Source: an uncultured Sulfurovum sp. (lineage in GTDB: Bacteria; Campylobacterota; Campylobacteria; Campylobacterales; Sulfurovaceae). From it: a stretch of DNA of 16,988 nucleotides. The stretch covers positions 1-16,988 of the forward strand of contig CACVAR010000317.1 of assembly GCA_902727905.1 (NCBI GenBank), read 5' to 3'. The position numbers and the translations under genes were made by a program. The notes under the pieces are model-generated. The model searched no databases, was not told the DNA's origin, and worked only from the letters and a program-made list of their open reading frames with translations. Shown here piece after piece: positions 1-7,111 of the stretch. Numbering within the stretch: the first letter of the stretch is position 1; each line of letters begins with the position of its first letter.

Positions 1-155
1 ACAAAGAGACCATCTTCTTCTACCGTAATACCAAATGAACTTTTTGGCAAGTCTCTAATATGCCCTTTAGACGCTACAACTTTATAATTTCTACCAAGAA
101 AAGCTGAAATCGTTCGGGCTTTTGCAGGTGACTCTACAATAATTAAATTTTTCAT
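1..155 (-). CDS. topA: DNA topoisomerase I, N-terminal fragment (partial)
   Basis: This is the first 51 codons of a gene that runs off the left edge. The ATG is at 153-155 and the protein begins MKNLIIVESPAKARTI. The IVESPAKA motif is the first strand of the Toprim domain of type IA topoisomerases; its Glu is a catalytic metal-site residue. It is followed by the typical GHIRDLP stretch. The enzyme relaxes negatively supercoiled DNA in the cytoplasm. An AAGAG ribosome binding site precedes the ATG. The gene is divergent from the unknown membrane protein at 273, so the 117-base gap must hold its promoter, which I could not place with confidence. Identity is very likely despite the short fragment. 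Confidence 0.93.
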   Translation of the reverse strand, partial: MKNLIIVESPAKARTISAFLGRNYKVVASKGHIRDLPKSSFGITVEEDGLF

Positions 156-236
156 ATACTCTTTGCACCATTAAATATTTTTTTGCATTGTAACGAAAAG
201 CTTAGTAAAGTGCAACCATTATCCTCTATTTTTTGA

Positions 237-242
237 TATACT
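237..242 (+). promoter_or_regulatory. Extended -10 promoter element upstream of the 273 gene
   Basis: The hexamer TATACT is preceded by TG one base upstream (TGATATACT), an extended -10. Transcription would start near 249, about 24 bases before the ATG at 273. No good -35 is seen, as is common in this phylum. Confidence 0.5.
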
Positions 243-272
243 AAATAAAATTAAAAAACTTTGGAATCCTAT

Positions 273-1256
273 ATGTCTAGCTCTTCTCTATCTTATATTC
301 TTATGACCTTATTAGTTTTTACAATTATTCTAGGCTTTTTTGCGATTCTTAATATCTTCTTTGGCCATACAGTAGATAAGAAGAAAACTGAATTAAGCAA
401 TAAAGCTGAATGTAAAAAAGTAGCACGCGCTCACAAGCGTAGACTTCGTACAGATTACTTTTGGTCAAATCATATGCGTTTTACTTGGATTACATTTTTC
501 TTACTTTTTTTCATTGCTCTTGGATTTTCCATAGCTCATGAAGTCACAATCCTTCTTAGTCTTATGCTTGCACAAATTACCTACTATTTTTTTAAGTTTG
601 CAAGAAGAAGCTATTTAGAATTTCCAGCAAAAGCTGCAGAGCGTCTAAAAAAATTTGAAACAGAGATAGAGGCTGCTGTAGAAGCTGAAATATGTTTTGA
701 TGCCGATAATATTCAAAGGTTTTCAAGTACAGATAAAGAGTTTGACACCAAACCAGAACTCTTCTCTTTTCCTACTAATATAACCAAAATCCAATTTCCA
801 CCTTATGAAACAAGACCACCTAAACAACCAATTATTGCTACTCGAAAATTAGAATATTTGGTTTTATCTAGAGAATATTTTAGTATCTGTAAAGGTGCAT
901 CGACCTTTAATCTTTTAGATCCAGCACGAGCACCAGTACCTAAAAAATGTGTTGAGCTTCCGGGAAAAGCAGGAGAATGTCAAGAGTATTACTATTCACA
1001 AATCCGTAATGTCTTTTATGATGATGCTGATGAATCAATCCACATTACTTATAATGATGATGAATTAGAAGACATTAGATTCCCATGTAAAAAAATGGCT
1101 GCAAATCGAAAAGATGCTATGAAAGCCCTTAAAGGAAAACTACGTCTCACTGAACGTCAAAAACTTCGTAAGATTGCTGAGCATGATAAATATGAAAAGA
1201 TTTTAAGTAGACGAAACAGTGATGAAGAAAATAAAGATGATAAACCATCTAAATAG
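273..1256 (+). CDS. Unknown membrane protein with C-terminal cytoplasmic domain
   Basis: I do not recognise the family. The 327-residue protein has a hydrophobic segment at about residues 7-28, then a basic stretch, then two closely spaced hydrophobic segments at about 67-103, giving roughly three membrane helices. The remaining 220 residues are soluble and end in a highly charged tail (RRNSDEENKDDKPSK). The reading frame is open from a TTG at 261, but I chose the ATG at 273: a GGA lies at the right distance and the candidate promoter would leave only about 12 bases before 261. The DUF1566 gene follows after 30 bases on the same strand, so the two may be co-transcribed. Nothing ties it to sulfur metabolism. 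Confidence 0.75.
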   Translation: MSSSSLSYILMTLLVFTIILGFFAILNIFFGHTVDKKKTELSNKAECKKVARAHKRRLRTDYFWSNHMRFTWITFFLLFFIALGFSIAHEVTILLSLMLAQITYYFFKFARRSYLEFPAKAAERLKKFETEIEAAVEAEICFDADNIQRFSSTDKEFDTKPELFSFPTNITKIQFPPYETRPPKQPIIATRKLEYLVLSREYFSICKGASTFNLLDPARAPVPKKCVELPGKAGECQEYYYSQIRNVFYDDADESIHITYNDDELEDIRFPCKKMAANRKDAMKALKGKLRLTERQKLRKIAEHDKYEKILSRRNSDEENKDDKPSK

Positions 1257-1286
1257 CTATCTAGTTCAAACATAAGGAAAAGACCA

Positions 1287-1706
1287 ATGAGAAAACTTTT
1301 ATTACTTACTATAACTGCTTCCCTAGCCTTTAGTTCTAACATATTTATTGATCCAAAAACTGATTTAACTTGGCAGGATAATATTACAACTAAAGATACT
1401 GAAATAACTTGGGATAAGGCTAAGTTTTTTTGTAGTGTATTAAGACTCAATAACCATAATGATTGGCGACTTCCAAGTGTTAAAGAGTTAGAGACTATTA
1501 TTGAAATAAGTCAACATGAGACAAAGGATGGTAAAGGTTTTAAATACATTGGGGATGATGGATACTATTGGTCTGGTACTGAGCATGAAACGCAAGAAGA
1601 GTTTGCTTGGATAATGAACTTTAAACGTGGGTACGAATACATCAACTACAAAACTTATGAACGTTTCGTTCGTTGTGTACGTGGAGAAATGAAAAAAATT
1701 GAATAA
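1287..1706 (+). CDS. Exported DUF1566 (Lcl C-terminal domain) protein
   Basis: This 139-residue protein starts with a Sec signal peptide (about 1-17, cleavage near AFSSN). It then carries one DUF1566-type domain: TDLTWQDN at 26-32, the hallmark WRLPSVKEL at 60-68, YYWSGT at about 93-98, and a closing RFVRCVRG at 127-133. C49 and C130 could form the disulfide often seen in this fold. DUF1566 domains are lectin-like exported modules of unknown biochemical role, often in surface or secreted proteins of marine bacteria. The start is supported by AAGGA eight bases upstream of the ATG. It ends 12 bases before the convergent HupE/UreJ-like gene. Family confidence is good; function is unknown. Confidence 0.82.
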   Translation: MRKLLLLTITASLAFSSNIFIDPKTDLTWQDNITTKDTEITWDKAKFFCSVLRLNNHNDWRLPSVKELETIIEISQHETKDGKGFKYIGDDGYYWSGTEHETQEEFAWIMNFKRGYEYINYKTYERFVRCVRGEMKKIE

Positions 1707-1713
1707 AAGAAGC

Positions 1714-1731
1714 TTTAGCTAAAACGCTAAA
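1714..1731. terminator. Small hairpin between convergent genes
   Basis: TTTAGC and GCTAAA form a 6-bp stem around a 6-base loop, at the junction of the convergent DUF1566 and HupE/UreJ-like genes. It overlaps the latter's stop codon. No U-tract follows, so terminator activity is uncertain. Confidence 0.3.
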
Positions 1732-2693
1732 ACTCTCTCAATCATCCAAAAAGAAGCCAATCCACCAATGGCATAAACCATTACCATAGTCATTAAATTC
1801 ATTTGCTTTACTGCTAAAAATCGTTGAAGTAATAGAGCAACAAGAACTACAGCAAATACAAATATTAATTGTCCCAATTCAACACCAATATTAAAGAAAA
1901 GTAATGCCAATGTTATTGCCTCTTCTGGTACACCCACTTCAGCAAGCGCTCCTGCAAACCCAAAACCGTGTAAAAGTCCAAATATAAAAGCAACAATCCA
2001 AGGGGATTGTAAAGTCAGACTACTTTTGCCTTTCTTCTCATTAACTACTTCTAAAGCTAAAAAAACAATACTCAATGCAATGATAGCTTCAACAGGTCCT
2101 TGTGGCATAGAAACGAGACCTAAAGTTGCTCCTGCCATCGTTAAACTATGGGCTAAAGTAAATGCTGAGATTGTCCATAAAAGTCGTGGCATATTTTTCA
2201 CAATAAGTAAAAGTAAAAAAACAAAAAGAAGATGATCATAACCCATCAAAATATGTGTAATACCCAACCATGCATAAGTTTGTACTATTTGGATGCGTGA
2301 TGCAGCTTCTTCTACCATATAAGTGCTATTTGCAACATTGAGCAATGCTGACTGAGAACTATTATCTAAAAATTCTAGACGTAAAAGTAAATCTGTTTTT
2401 TGGCTTTCTAAGCCCTCAAGTTCAATTGTTTGACCTTTAAGCGTTTGGGTACATTCCAAGTCGTATCGTTTTATATGTGATGTATTTAAAACTTGTGTAG
2501 TAGCTTCACTCTTAACTGTACACACTTTAATGTTTTTAAGTTCTACACTGGGCTTTTTCTTTGCTTCTACTACTGTCTTAATAAGTACACCATAACGATG
2601 TTCACCTTTCTCTACAATCTCAACATAAGCAGGCTTCACCCCATCTGCCTGAAGTAAGACTATAAAAAAAGTAAAAAATAAAAATATTCTCAT
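1719..2693 (-). CDS. HupE/UreJ-family membrane protein
   Basis: The 324-residue protein begins with a signal peptide (MRIFLFFTFFIVLLQADG). A periplasmic domain of about 120 residues follows, with two cysteines that could pair, then a six- to seven-helix membrane domain. The membrane part has the hallmarks of the HupE/UreJ_2 group: GITHILMGYDHLLFV at its start, then AHSLTMAGA and GLLHGFGFAGAL, with several intramembrane His and Asp residues. HupE/UreJ proteins are linked to nickel or cobalt uptake; this extended group is not characterised well enough to name the substrate. The frame is open to a GTG at 2699, but the ATG at 2693 gives the cleaner signal peptide. It lies just downstream of the parvulin-like gene and is surely co-transcribed with it, a pairing seen in many bacteria. 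Confidence 0.85.
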   Translation of the reverse strand: MRIFLFFTFFIVLLQADGVKPAYVEIVEKGEHRYGVLIKTVVEAKKKPSVELKNIKVCTVKSEATTQVLNTSHIKRYDLECTQTLKGQTIELEGLESQKTDLLLRLEFLDNSSQSALLNVANSTYMVEEAASRIQIVQTYAWLGITHILMGYDHLLFVFLLLLIVKNMPRLLWTISAFTLAHSLTMAGATLGLVSMPQGPVEAIIALSIVFLALEVVNEKKGKSSLTLQSPWIVAFIFGLLHGFGFAGALAEVGVPEEAITLALLFFNIGVELGQLIFVFAVVLVALLLQRFLAVKQMNLMTMVMVYAIGGLASFWMIERVLAF

Positions 2694-2701
2694 CAACACT
2701 T

Positions 2702-3439
2702 CTACTTCTTTTCTATATTAATACTATATTCTGATTTAATAGCTTCATATATAACTTTATTTTTCTCTGCTCTTTGTGCATTTAGATAGTCTTCTTTTAC
2801 TTGCTCTTTAACTTTTTCAAAAACTTGTAGTTTGGGTATCATTTTACTTGTTATGTATACTTCATGTATACCATAGTCAGATTCTATTTTTTCTGGTTTT
2901 TCATCCACTTCTAACTTAAAAAGTTCTTCTGAAAATGACCTTCCAAAGATATTACTAGCTTCAAATTCACTAAGCGTATACTCTTTTTCAAATTTTTCTG
3001 TACTTGGGTTCATTAAACTTTGAGTGAAAGTTATCTTAGCTTCTTGTCTATAATCTTTTGGATTATCTATCATAAACTTTTCTAAAACTTCATCACTAGG
3101 AGTCGGAAATTCTTCCGTATCATAAAGAACAAACTCCATTTTTTTCGCAAGATGACTTCTCATGTCTGCATCATTTTTATCCAAACCTATTTTTAGAGCC
3201 TCTTTATACAAAATAGTTTCATAAATCTCTTGGTCTACAAGCTTTTGTTTCTCTTCTTCTGTCAAAATACTCAAAAGCTTTTCCTCTGAATCTTTAGTCA
3301 ACTGTTCAATTCTATTTTGAGAAATCACAATACTATTTTCTGTCTCTTCAAGATCAGCAGTATAAAAATAAAATAGAAAGAGTAATCCACCAAGTACAAG
3401 AAAGTGTACTAATGGTTCATTAAGTAATTTTTTTAACAC
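2702..3439 (-). CDS. Membrane-anchored parvulin-like peptidyl-prolyl isomerase protein
   Basis: The 246-residue product has one N-terminal membrane helix (about 11-28) and a periplasmic helical region (about 29-125) resembling SurA/PpiD N-domains. It ends with a short parvulin-type module with FGRSFSEELFKLEVDEKP and SDYGIHEVYI. Compared with canonical parvulins, the loop that usually contains Gly-Gly-Asp-Leu-Gly is missing, so isomerase activity is doubtful and a chaperone role is possible. The frame is open to a TTG at 3499, but I prefer the GTG at 3437-3439. It has AAGG eight bases upstream, and a TATAAT box at 3503-3508 would start transcription at about 3496, beyond the TTG. The neighbouring HupE/UreJ-like gene suggests a role in folding or inserting that membrane protein or its partners. 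Confidence 0.78.
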   Translation of the reverse strand: MLKKLLNEPLVHFLVLGGLLFLFYFYTADLEETENSIVISQNRIEQLTKDSEEKLLSILTEEEKQKLVDQEIYETILYKEALKIGLDKNDADMRSHLAKKMEFVLYDTEEFPTPSDEVLEKFMIDNPKDYRQEAKITFTQSLMNPSTEKFEKEYTLSEFEASNIFGRSFSEELFKLEVDEKPEKIESDYGIHEVYITSKMIPKLQVFEKVKEQVKEDYLNAQRAEKNKVIYEAIKSEYSINIEKK

Positions 3440-3502
3440 ATTATTTACCTTATATAAGTTTAGAAAATTCACATTTTTGGGGAATATTCTACCAATCAAA
3501 TC

Positions 3503-3508
3503 ATTATA
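3503..3508 (-). promoter_or_regulatory. -10 box for the parvulin-like / HupE operon
   Basis: A perfect TATAAT on the minus strand within GATATAATGATTTG. The predicted start near 3496 gives a leader of about 57 bases to the GTG at 3439. This argues against the longer upstream reading frame. Confidence 0.6.
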
Positions 3509-3552
3509 TCAAAAAGCTACTAAACCCATATAGAGTATTCAGCTAGCTGGGT

Positions 3553-3558
3553 TATAAT
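3553..3558 (+). promoter_or_regulatory. -10 box for the thioredoxin lipoprotein gene
   Basis: A perfect TATAAT on the plus strand, 31 bases before the ATG at 3590. AAAGGG at 3578-3583 serves as ribosome binding site. It is back to back with the minus-strand -10 box at 3503-3508, so the two units are divergently transcribed from one short region. Confidence 0.6.
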
Positions 3559-3589
3559 AATTCAATTAAACCTAAAGAAAGGGATACTA

Positions 3590-4051
3590 ATGCATAAGAA
3601 AATATTGATTTCCACAACTTTATTACTTGCATTCAATCTATTATTAACTGCTTGTACAAACGAAGCAAAAGAAGAAAGTCCTACGGAGAAAGAAAAAACT
3701 ACTCCTATAAAACTAAACTGGGGTAATGACTACCATAAAGCACTGGAAATAGCAAAAAAAGAAGATAAAATGGTCTACCTTTTTATTGGTGCAGATAAAT
3801 GTGTCCACTGTGATAGATTTAAAGAACAAACACTTTCAAATGATGAACTTATAGAAACCATGAAAGAAGACTACGTCTTACTCTATATGTCAAGAGATAG
3901 ACACAATATTCCAGAAGGATTTGAAAGGTATGGTGTCCCAATGCACTATTTTCTAACAGCCGATGGTAATGTAACAGCACATATTGTAGGAAGTAGAGAA
4001 CTCGCTGGCTGGTACGATGTACTAGATGAAATTGATTTAATGAATGAGTAA
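3590..4051 (+). CDS. Thioredoxin-fold lipoprotein (CxxC)
   Basis: The 153-residue protein has a lipoprotein signal peptide with lipobox LLTAC, lipidated Cys at 22, so it should be membrane-tethered on the periplasmic side. After a charged linker comes a compact thioredoxin-like domain. Its redox motif is C71-V-H-C74, preceded by MVYLFIGADK, and a cis-proline region lies at YGVPMHYF (Pro117). It resembles the SoxW/DsbD-C-like group of periplasmic disulfide reductases. The substrate is unknown; cytochrome c maturation, a Sox protein or the products of the divergent operon are possible. The ribosome binding site AAAGGG lies six bases before the ATG. The next gene starts four bases after its stop, so they are probably co-expressed. 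Family assignment is firm; partner assignment is inference. Confidence 0.85.
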   Translation: MHKKILISTTLLLAFNLLLTACTNEAKEESPTEKEKTTPIKLNWGNDYHKALEIAKKEDKMVYLFIGADKCVHCDRFKEQTLSNDELIETMKEDYVLLYMSRDRHNIPEGFERYGVPMHYFLTADGNVTAHIVGSRELAGWYDVLDEIDLMNE

Positions 4052-4054
4052 TAG

Positions 4055-4522
4055 ATGAAAACTTTTAATAAACTACCCGAACCTGAAAATATACAAGAAC
4101 TAATTCAAAGTACTTTTCAAATAGACTTTCCACTAGCTGGTTCTTGGGGCTATGATGAAAAAAATGCAACCATAATTAACGAACTACCTTCCAATATGCC
4201 TCTACTACAATTACAACATACTGTTACCTCAATCCGTGCACATTTAGAAATGAATATCACTCAAAATGAAGAAGATAGATATGGAGGCATAAATGCAAAT
4301 GAAAAGTCACGTGAACAAATTAAAAAAGATGACGCGATTTATGACAAAGTAAGCTATGAAATAACAGCCATAAAAGAAGATCGATACAATGCTTTTATAA
4401 AGGAATATAAAGAGGGTTATGAGCAAAAAGGCTTTAATTTAAATGAACATTTTCAAAGAAGAAAAGAAGCCACACTTGTTCGAGAAGTTACACACTACTT
4501 TGAAGTGAGTCACGCAAACTAA
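4055..4522 (+). CDS. Conserved-looking hypothetical protein, soluble
   Basis: I do not recognise this 155-residue protein. It has no signal peptide or membrane segment and no cysteine, so it is probably cytoplasmic. It is rich in Glu, Lys, Asn and aromatic residues and looks largely helical. Notable points are FPLAGSWGYDEKNAT at about 25-39 and a charged helical second half. It starts three bases after the stop of the thioredoxin lipoprotein gene, with only a weak GAG as ribosome binding site, suggesting translational coupling. The coding frame is open throughout and codon use matches its neighbours, so it is probably a real gene. No function can be inferred beyond co-expression with a periplasmic thioredoxin-like protein. 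Confidence 0.7.
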   Translation: MKTFNKLPEPENIQELIQSTFQIDFPLAGSWGYDEKNATIINELPSNMPLLQLQHTVTSIRAHLEMNITQNEEDRYGGINANEKSREQIKKDDAIYDKVSYEITAIKEDRYNAFIKEYKEGYEQKGFNLNEHFQRRKEATLVREVTHYFEVSHAN

Positions 4523-4529
4523 AAAAATA

Positions 4530-4554
4530 AAAAGAGCGTTTTTTAAGCTTTTTT
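4530..4554. terminator. Bidirectional terminator between convergent genes
   Basis: AAAAGAGC and GCTTTTTT form an 8-bp stem (one G-U pair) around GTTTTTTAA. T-rich runs follow the stem on both strands. It lies exactly between the unknown gene ending at 4522 and the TPR gene whose stop is at 4543. Confidence 0.55.
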
Positions 4555-5289
4555 ACTTTTAAGCATCTGTTTCTTAATATAATTAATATTCTTTTGCGTC
4601 TTTCTCGTAAAAGAGTGTTCCTTTCCAAACTTTTTTTGTTGTATTTTTAATGCTTTATCTAACTGCTCTAATGCTTTTGTATTTTTATCTTGTTGAAAAT
4701 AGATCAACCCTATATTGCTATGTGATAATGCAACACTATAATGGTTTTTACCCAGTGCTTCTTCTCTAATTTTTAAAGCCCTATGATAATAATCTAGTGC
4801 TTCCTTATACTTTTCCTCTTTACGATAAACCCCAGCAATATTATTGTAAGTTATTGAAGATGAACGATGATTCTTACCAAAAAGTTTCTCTTGTACTTTT
4901 AAGGATTCAAAATAGTACTTAAGTGCTTGATCATACTGCTTTAACTTATTATATACCCCACCCATATTGTTATACATGGATGCCAAAGTTGAATCATTTT
5001 TTTCTTCCAATCTTTTTTGTCGTTTTAAGGCTTCAAAATTGTATTTTAATGCCTCTTTATACTGCCCTATCTTTTCAGAATAATATCCTGCCTTAGAGTA
5101 ACTAATGATTGTTTCAGGAGCATCTTTACCTAAACTTTTTAAATCTTCATCTAATTGTTTAAGTGTGTATCTTAAAGCACTTTTATAATCACCTCTTTTT
5201 TTAGCTGCTTCTGCAAGATTATGATTGGGTCCATGGGCTAGTGCCAATGTCCAACCTAAAAAGATGATACCAAATAATAAATTTTTCAT
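4543..5289 (-). CDS. Exported tetratricopeptide-repeat protein (kinesin light chain type)
   Basis: The 248-residue protein has a Sec signal peptide (1-19, ending ALAHG). It then has about five tetratricopeptide repeats at about 24-50, 62-94, 104-136, 146-178 and 188-220. The last four repeat with a 42-residue period and signatures such as YNNMGGVYNKLKQYDQALKYY and SNIGLIYFQQ, typical of the TPR_12 kinesin-light-chain class. Such arrays are protein-binding scaffolds; the partner here is unknown. The start is supported by GAGGGA five bases upstream of the ATG. It is preceded by its own -10 box and by the hairpin cluster ending the sox operon, so it is probably a separate transcription unit. Confidence 0.88.
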   Translation of the reverse strand: MKNLLFGIIFLGWTLALAHGPNHNLAEAAKKRGDYKSALRYTLKQLDEDLKSLGKDAPETIISYSKAGYYSEKIGQYKEALKYNFEALKRQKRLEEKNDSTLASMYNNMGGVYNKLKQYDQALKYYFESLKVQEKLFGKNHRSSSITYNNIAGVYRKEEKYKEALDYYHRALKIREEALGKNHYSVALSHSNIGLIYFQQDKNTKALEQLDKALKIQQKKFGKEHSFTRKTQKNINYIKKQMLKSKKA

Positions 5290-5329
5290 TTATTCCCTCG
5301 TATAAATAAGTTATGGATTGTAATTAATA

Positions 5330-5335
5330 ATTATA
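5330..5335 (-). promoter_or_regulatory. -10 box of the TPR-protein gene
   Basis: A perfect TATAAT on the minus strand, 40 bases upstream of the ATG at 5289. It sits immediately downstream of the large hairpin at 5344-5386, so the -35 region lies inside that hairpin. Confidence 0.5.
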
Positions 5336-5343
5336 GTAGCATG

Positions 5344-5386
5344 AAAAAAAATCAAACCAGTATTCAATACCAATTTGATTTTTTTT
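5344..5386. terminator. Strong bidirectional terminator of the sox operon
   Basis: A perfect 13-bp inverted repeat: eight A then TCAAA, pairing with TTTGA then eight T. The 17-base interval contains a smaller GTAT/ATAC hairpin. The run of T on either strand makes a factor-independent terminator likely. It lies about 65 bases downstream of the stop of the metallo-beta-lactamase-fold gene. Confidence 0.65.
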
Positions 5387-5387
5387 C

Positions 5388-5408
5388 TTGAATTGAAAAT
5401 CAATTCAA
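5388..5408. repeat. Inverted repeat (second hairpin of three)
   Basis: TTGAATTGA and TCAATTCAA form a perfect 9-bp stem with an AAA loop, one base after the first hairpin. Confidence 0.55.
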
Positions 5409-5417
5409 TATTGATAC

Positions 5418-5439
5418 CATTAGCAAAATAATGCTAATG
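5418..5439. repeat. Inverted repeat (third hairpin of three)
   Basis: CATTAGCA and TGCTAATG form a perfect 8-bp stem with a 6-base loop, 12 bases beyond the stop codon of the metallo-beta-lactamase-fold gene in its transcript. It would be the first structure in the 3' end of the sox mRNA. Confidence 0.5.
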
Positions 5440-5450
5440 AATATCCTATT

Positions 5451-6731
5451 TTACACAGACTCTACTGCAGGTACACTTGGTACACTCGGTACACTTGGTA
5501 CTTCAGTACTTTCAGTCTTAGCTGCATCAGCTGCTTCAGTATTAACTTCTTCAGTTTTTTCAACTTTAGTTGGCTCTACTGTTTGAGCTTGTGCTGCTTC
5601 TGCCTCAGCTTTTGCTTTCGCTGCAGCTTCTTTTTTAGCTTTTTTCTCTGCTTCTAAAGCAACATAATCAATCAAGTCATCTTCATCATACATTTCAAGT
5701 TCTTCGTACGATCTAAATACATTTTGTGGACTTAAGATGTAATATAAATCTTTCTCTCTATACTCGTCAAGTGTAACTTCTTTTGTAATGAAATCAGCAA
5801 TAACACCATCTTCCATTTTTTCAAGTACTCTATCTGTTAAGATTGAAAAGTATTTAACTGACTCATCTGCTGCTGTTTTATCCGTAATAAACCCATGTCC
5901 TGGTACTAAATAGTCCCACTCTCTAGCTCTAATAGAGTTAATAGCATTAATTTGTCCGATAACTAAACCATCTCTGTTCGAAGTAACTCTACCATTCATA
6001 ACAACATCAGCTGCTAAAACAACTTTGTCATCTGGTAAATATAAATACCAATCTTCTTCAGAGTGTGCATAACCAACTTTAACATACTCAAGATTAACAC
6101 CAGCGATTTTAAGCTCAACTGTATCATCGTGTGCTTCATCTGTTAATGCAAGAACTGTATCTCTAGTAGCATTCTGATAAAGTGCTTTTATCATTCTTGT
6201 TTGCATACCAGGATAGTCTTTACCTTCTATATGTCTAGGACCGAAGTAGTTCTCATTAATAGAGTGAGCACCAATGATTTTAGCACCATGTACTTCTTTA
6301 TAGTAGTTATTACCTAACCAGTGATCATCATGTTCATGACTAATAATAACTGTTTTAACAGGCATATCAGCAATCTTCTTCATTTCTGCGTAAGCTTGCT
6401 TAGCAAATATGTATGAAGGACCTGAATCCCATGCAATCCACTCAGTATCACCTTTGATATAACAAGAGTTTGACATATCTCCAGCGTTCTCTTTTGTTGG
6501 CATTTCCATTGCACCGAAAAAACACCATACTCTATCACTGATCTTTACAGGCTTTAAGTTATAGTTCCAATCTGGACCCTCACCCACTCTTGATGGAACC
6601 CATTCATTAAGAATGAAGTTTCCATCAATATCGAGTTTGTTAGGGTTTTCGACAGTAACAGACTTATTGAAAATAAAGGGCATTGATATAACAAATGCTA
6701 GTATCAATACTATACTTAATATTTTTTTCAT
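5451..6731 (-). CDS. Exported metallo-beta-lactamase-fold hydrolase, SoxH-like
   Basis: The 426-residue protein has an N-terminal signal or anchor (1-22). An MBL-fold domain has all expected metal ligands: H132-x-H134-x-D136-H137, H223 in GYAHSEEDW, D242 in LAADVV and H279 in VPGHG. The domain ends at about 355. A low-complexity tail follows: an Ala/Glu/Lys-rich coiled-coil-like stretch (about 358-382), an acidic Thr/Glu stretch, and three SVP repeats near the end. Exported MBL proteins such as SoxH occur in sox clusters of other bacteria, so a role in hydrolysing a sulfur intermediate is plausible, but the substrate is unknown. It starts eight bases after soxZ and is the last gene of the operon. 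The fold assignment is firm; the SoxH link is by context. Confidence 0.85.
   Translation of the reverse strand: MKKILSIVLILAFVISMPFIFNKSVTVENPNKLDIDGNFILNEWVPSRVGEGPDWNYNLKPVKISDRVWCFFGAMEMPTKENAGDMSNSCYIKGDTEWIAWDSGPSYIFAKQAYAEMKKIADMPVKTVIISHEHDDHWLGNNYYKEVHGAKIIGAHSINENYFGPRHIEGKDYPGMQTRMIKALYQNATRDTVLALTDEAHDDTVELKIAGVNLEYVKVGYAHSEEDWYLYLPDDKVVLAADVVMNGRVTSNRDGLVIGQINAINSIRAREWDYLVPGHGFITDKTAADESVKYFSILTDRVLEKMEDGVIADFITKEVTLDEYREKDLYYILSPQNVFRSYEELEMYDEDDLIDYVALEAEKKAKKEAAAKAKAEAEAAQAQTVEPTKVEKTEEVNTEAADAAKTESTEVPSVPSVPSVPAVESV
5470..5501. repeat. Tandem 9-bp repeat encoding Ser-Val-Pro
   Basis: GGTACACTT, GGTACACTC and GGTACACTT follow each other without gap, plus a partial fourth copy GGTAC. 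On the minus strand they encode the repeated SVP units in the extreme C-terminal tail of the metallohydrolase. The array could change length by slippage without shifting frame. Confidence 0.75.
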
Positions 6732-6739
6732 AAGTATCC

Positions 6740-7048
6740 TTATTTAATTTTTTTCTTTCCTGTCACTTTTTTACCATCATGCATAGTAAGTTCGAACTCT
6801 AAAGAGTCACCCTTTTTTGCACCTGTAAATTCAAACTTCATTAATGGATCTTCTGACATAAATCCACTTGTACTTGCTTCAAATACAACTTTGTCATTTG
6901 CTTTTCCAACAATCTGAGCAATATACTCAACTGAAATATTCTTTTTTTCAGCTTCTTCTTTATCAGCCATTAGACTTTTGAACATTGCTTTTACTTTAAC
7001 AACACCATCTTTTTCTTTTGCTTTGATTTTCATCGCTTTTTTAGCCAT
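6740..7048 (-). CDS. soxZ: Sulfur-carrier complex subunit SoxZ
   Basis: The 102-residue protein matches SoxZ in length and sequence pattern: basic N-terminus, KVKAMFKSLM, YIAQIVGKANDKVVFEASTS, then GFMSEDPLMKFEF and a C-terminal KGDSLEFEL...DGKKVTGKKKIK strand pair. It has no cysteine and no signal peptide of its own; in known systems SoxZ is exported bound to Tat-targeted SoxY. SoxYZ is the periplasmic carrier to which sulfur intermediates are bound. It follows soxY after 63 bases and precedes the metallohydrolase by 8 bases, in the soxC-soxD-soxY-soxZ operon. Confidence is high. Confidence 0.95.
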   Translation of the reverse strand: MAKKAMKIKAKEKDGVVKVKAMFKSLMADKEEAEKKNISVEYIAQIVGKANDKVVFEASTSGFMSEDPLMKFEFTGAKKGDSLEFELTMHDGKKVTGKKKIK

Positions 7049-7111
7049 CTTGTATCCTTTTACTTTATTTTATTTTATTTTTTCTTAGTTAAAACGTGGA
7101 TGTGATTTGTA

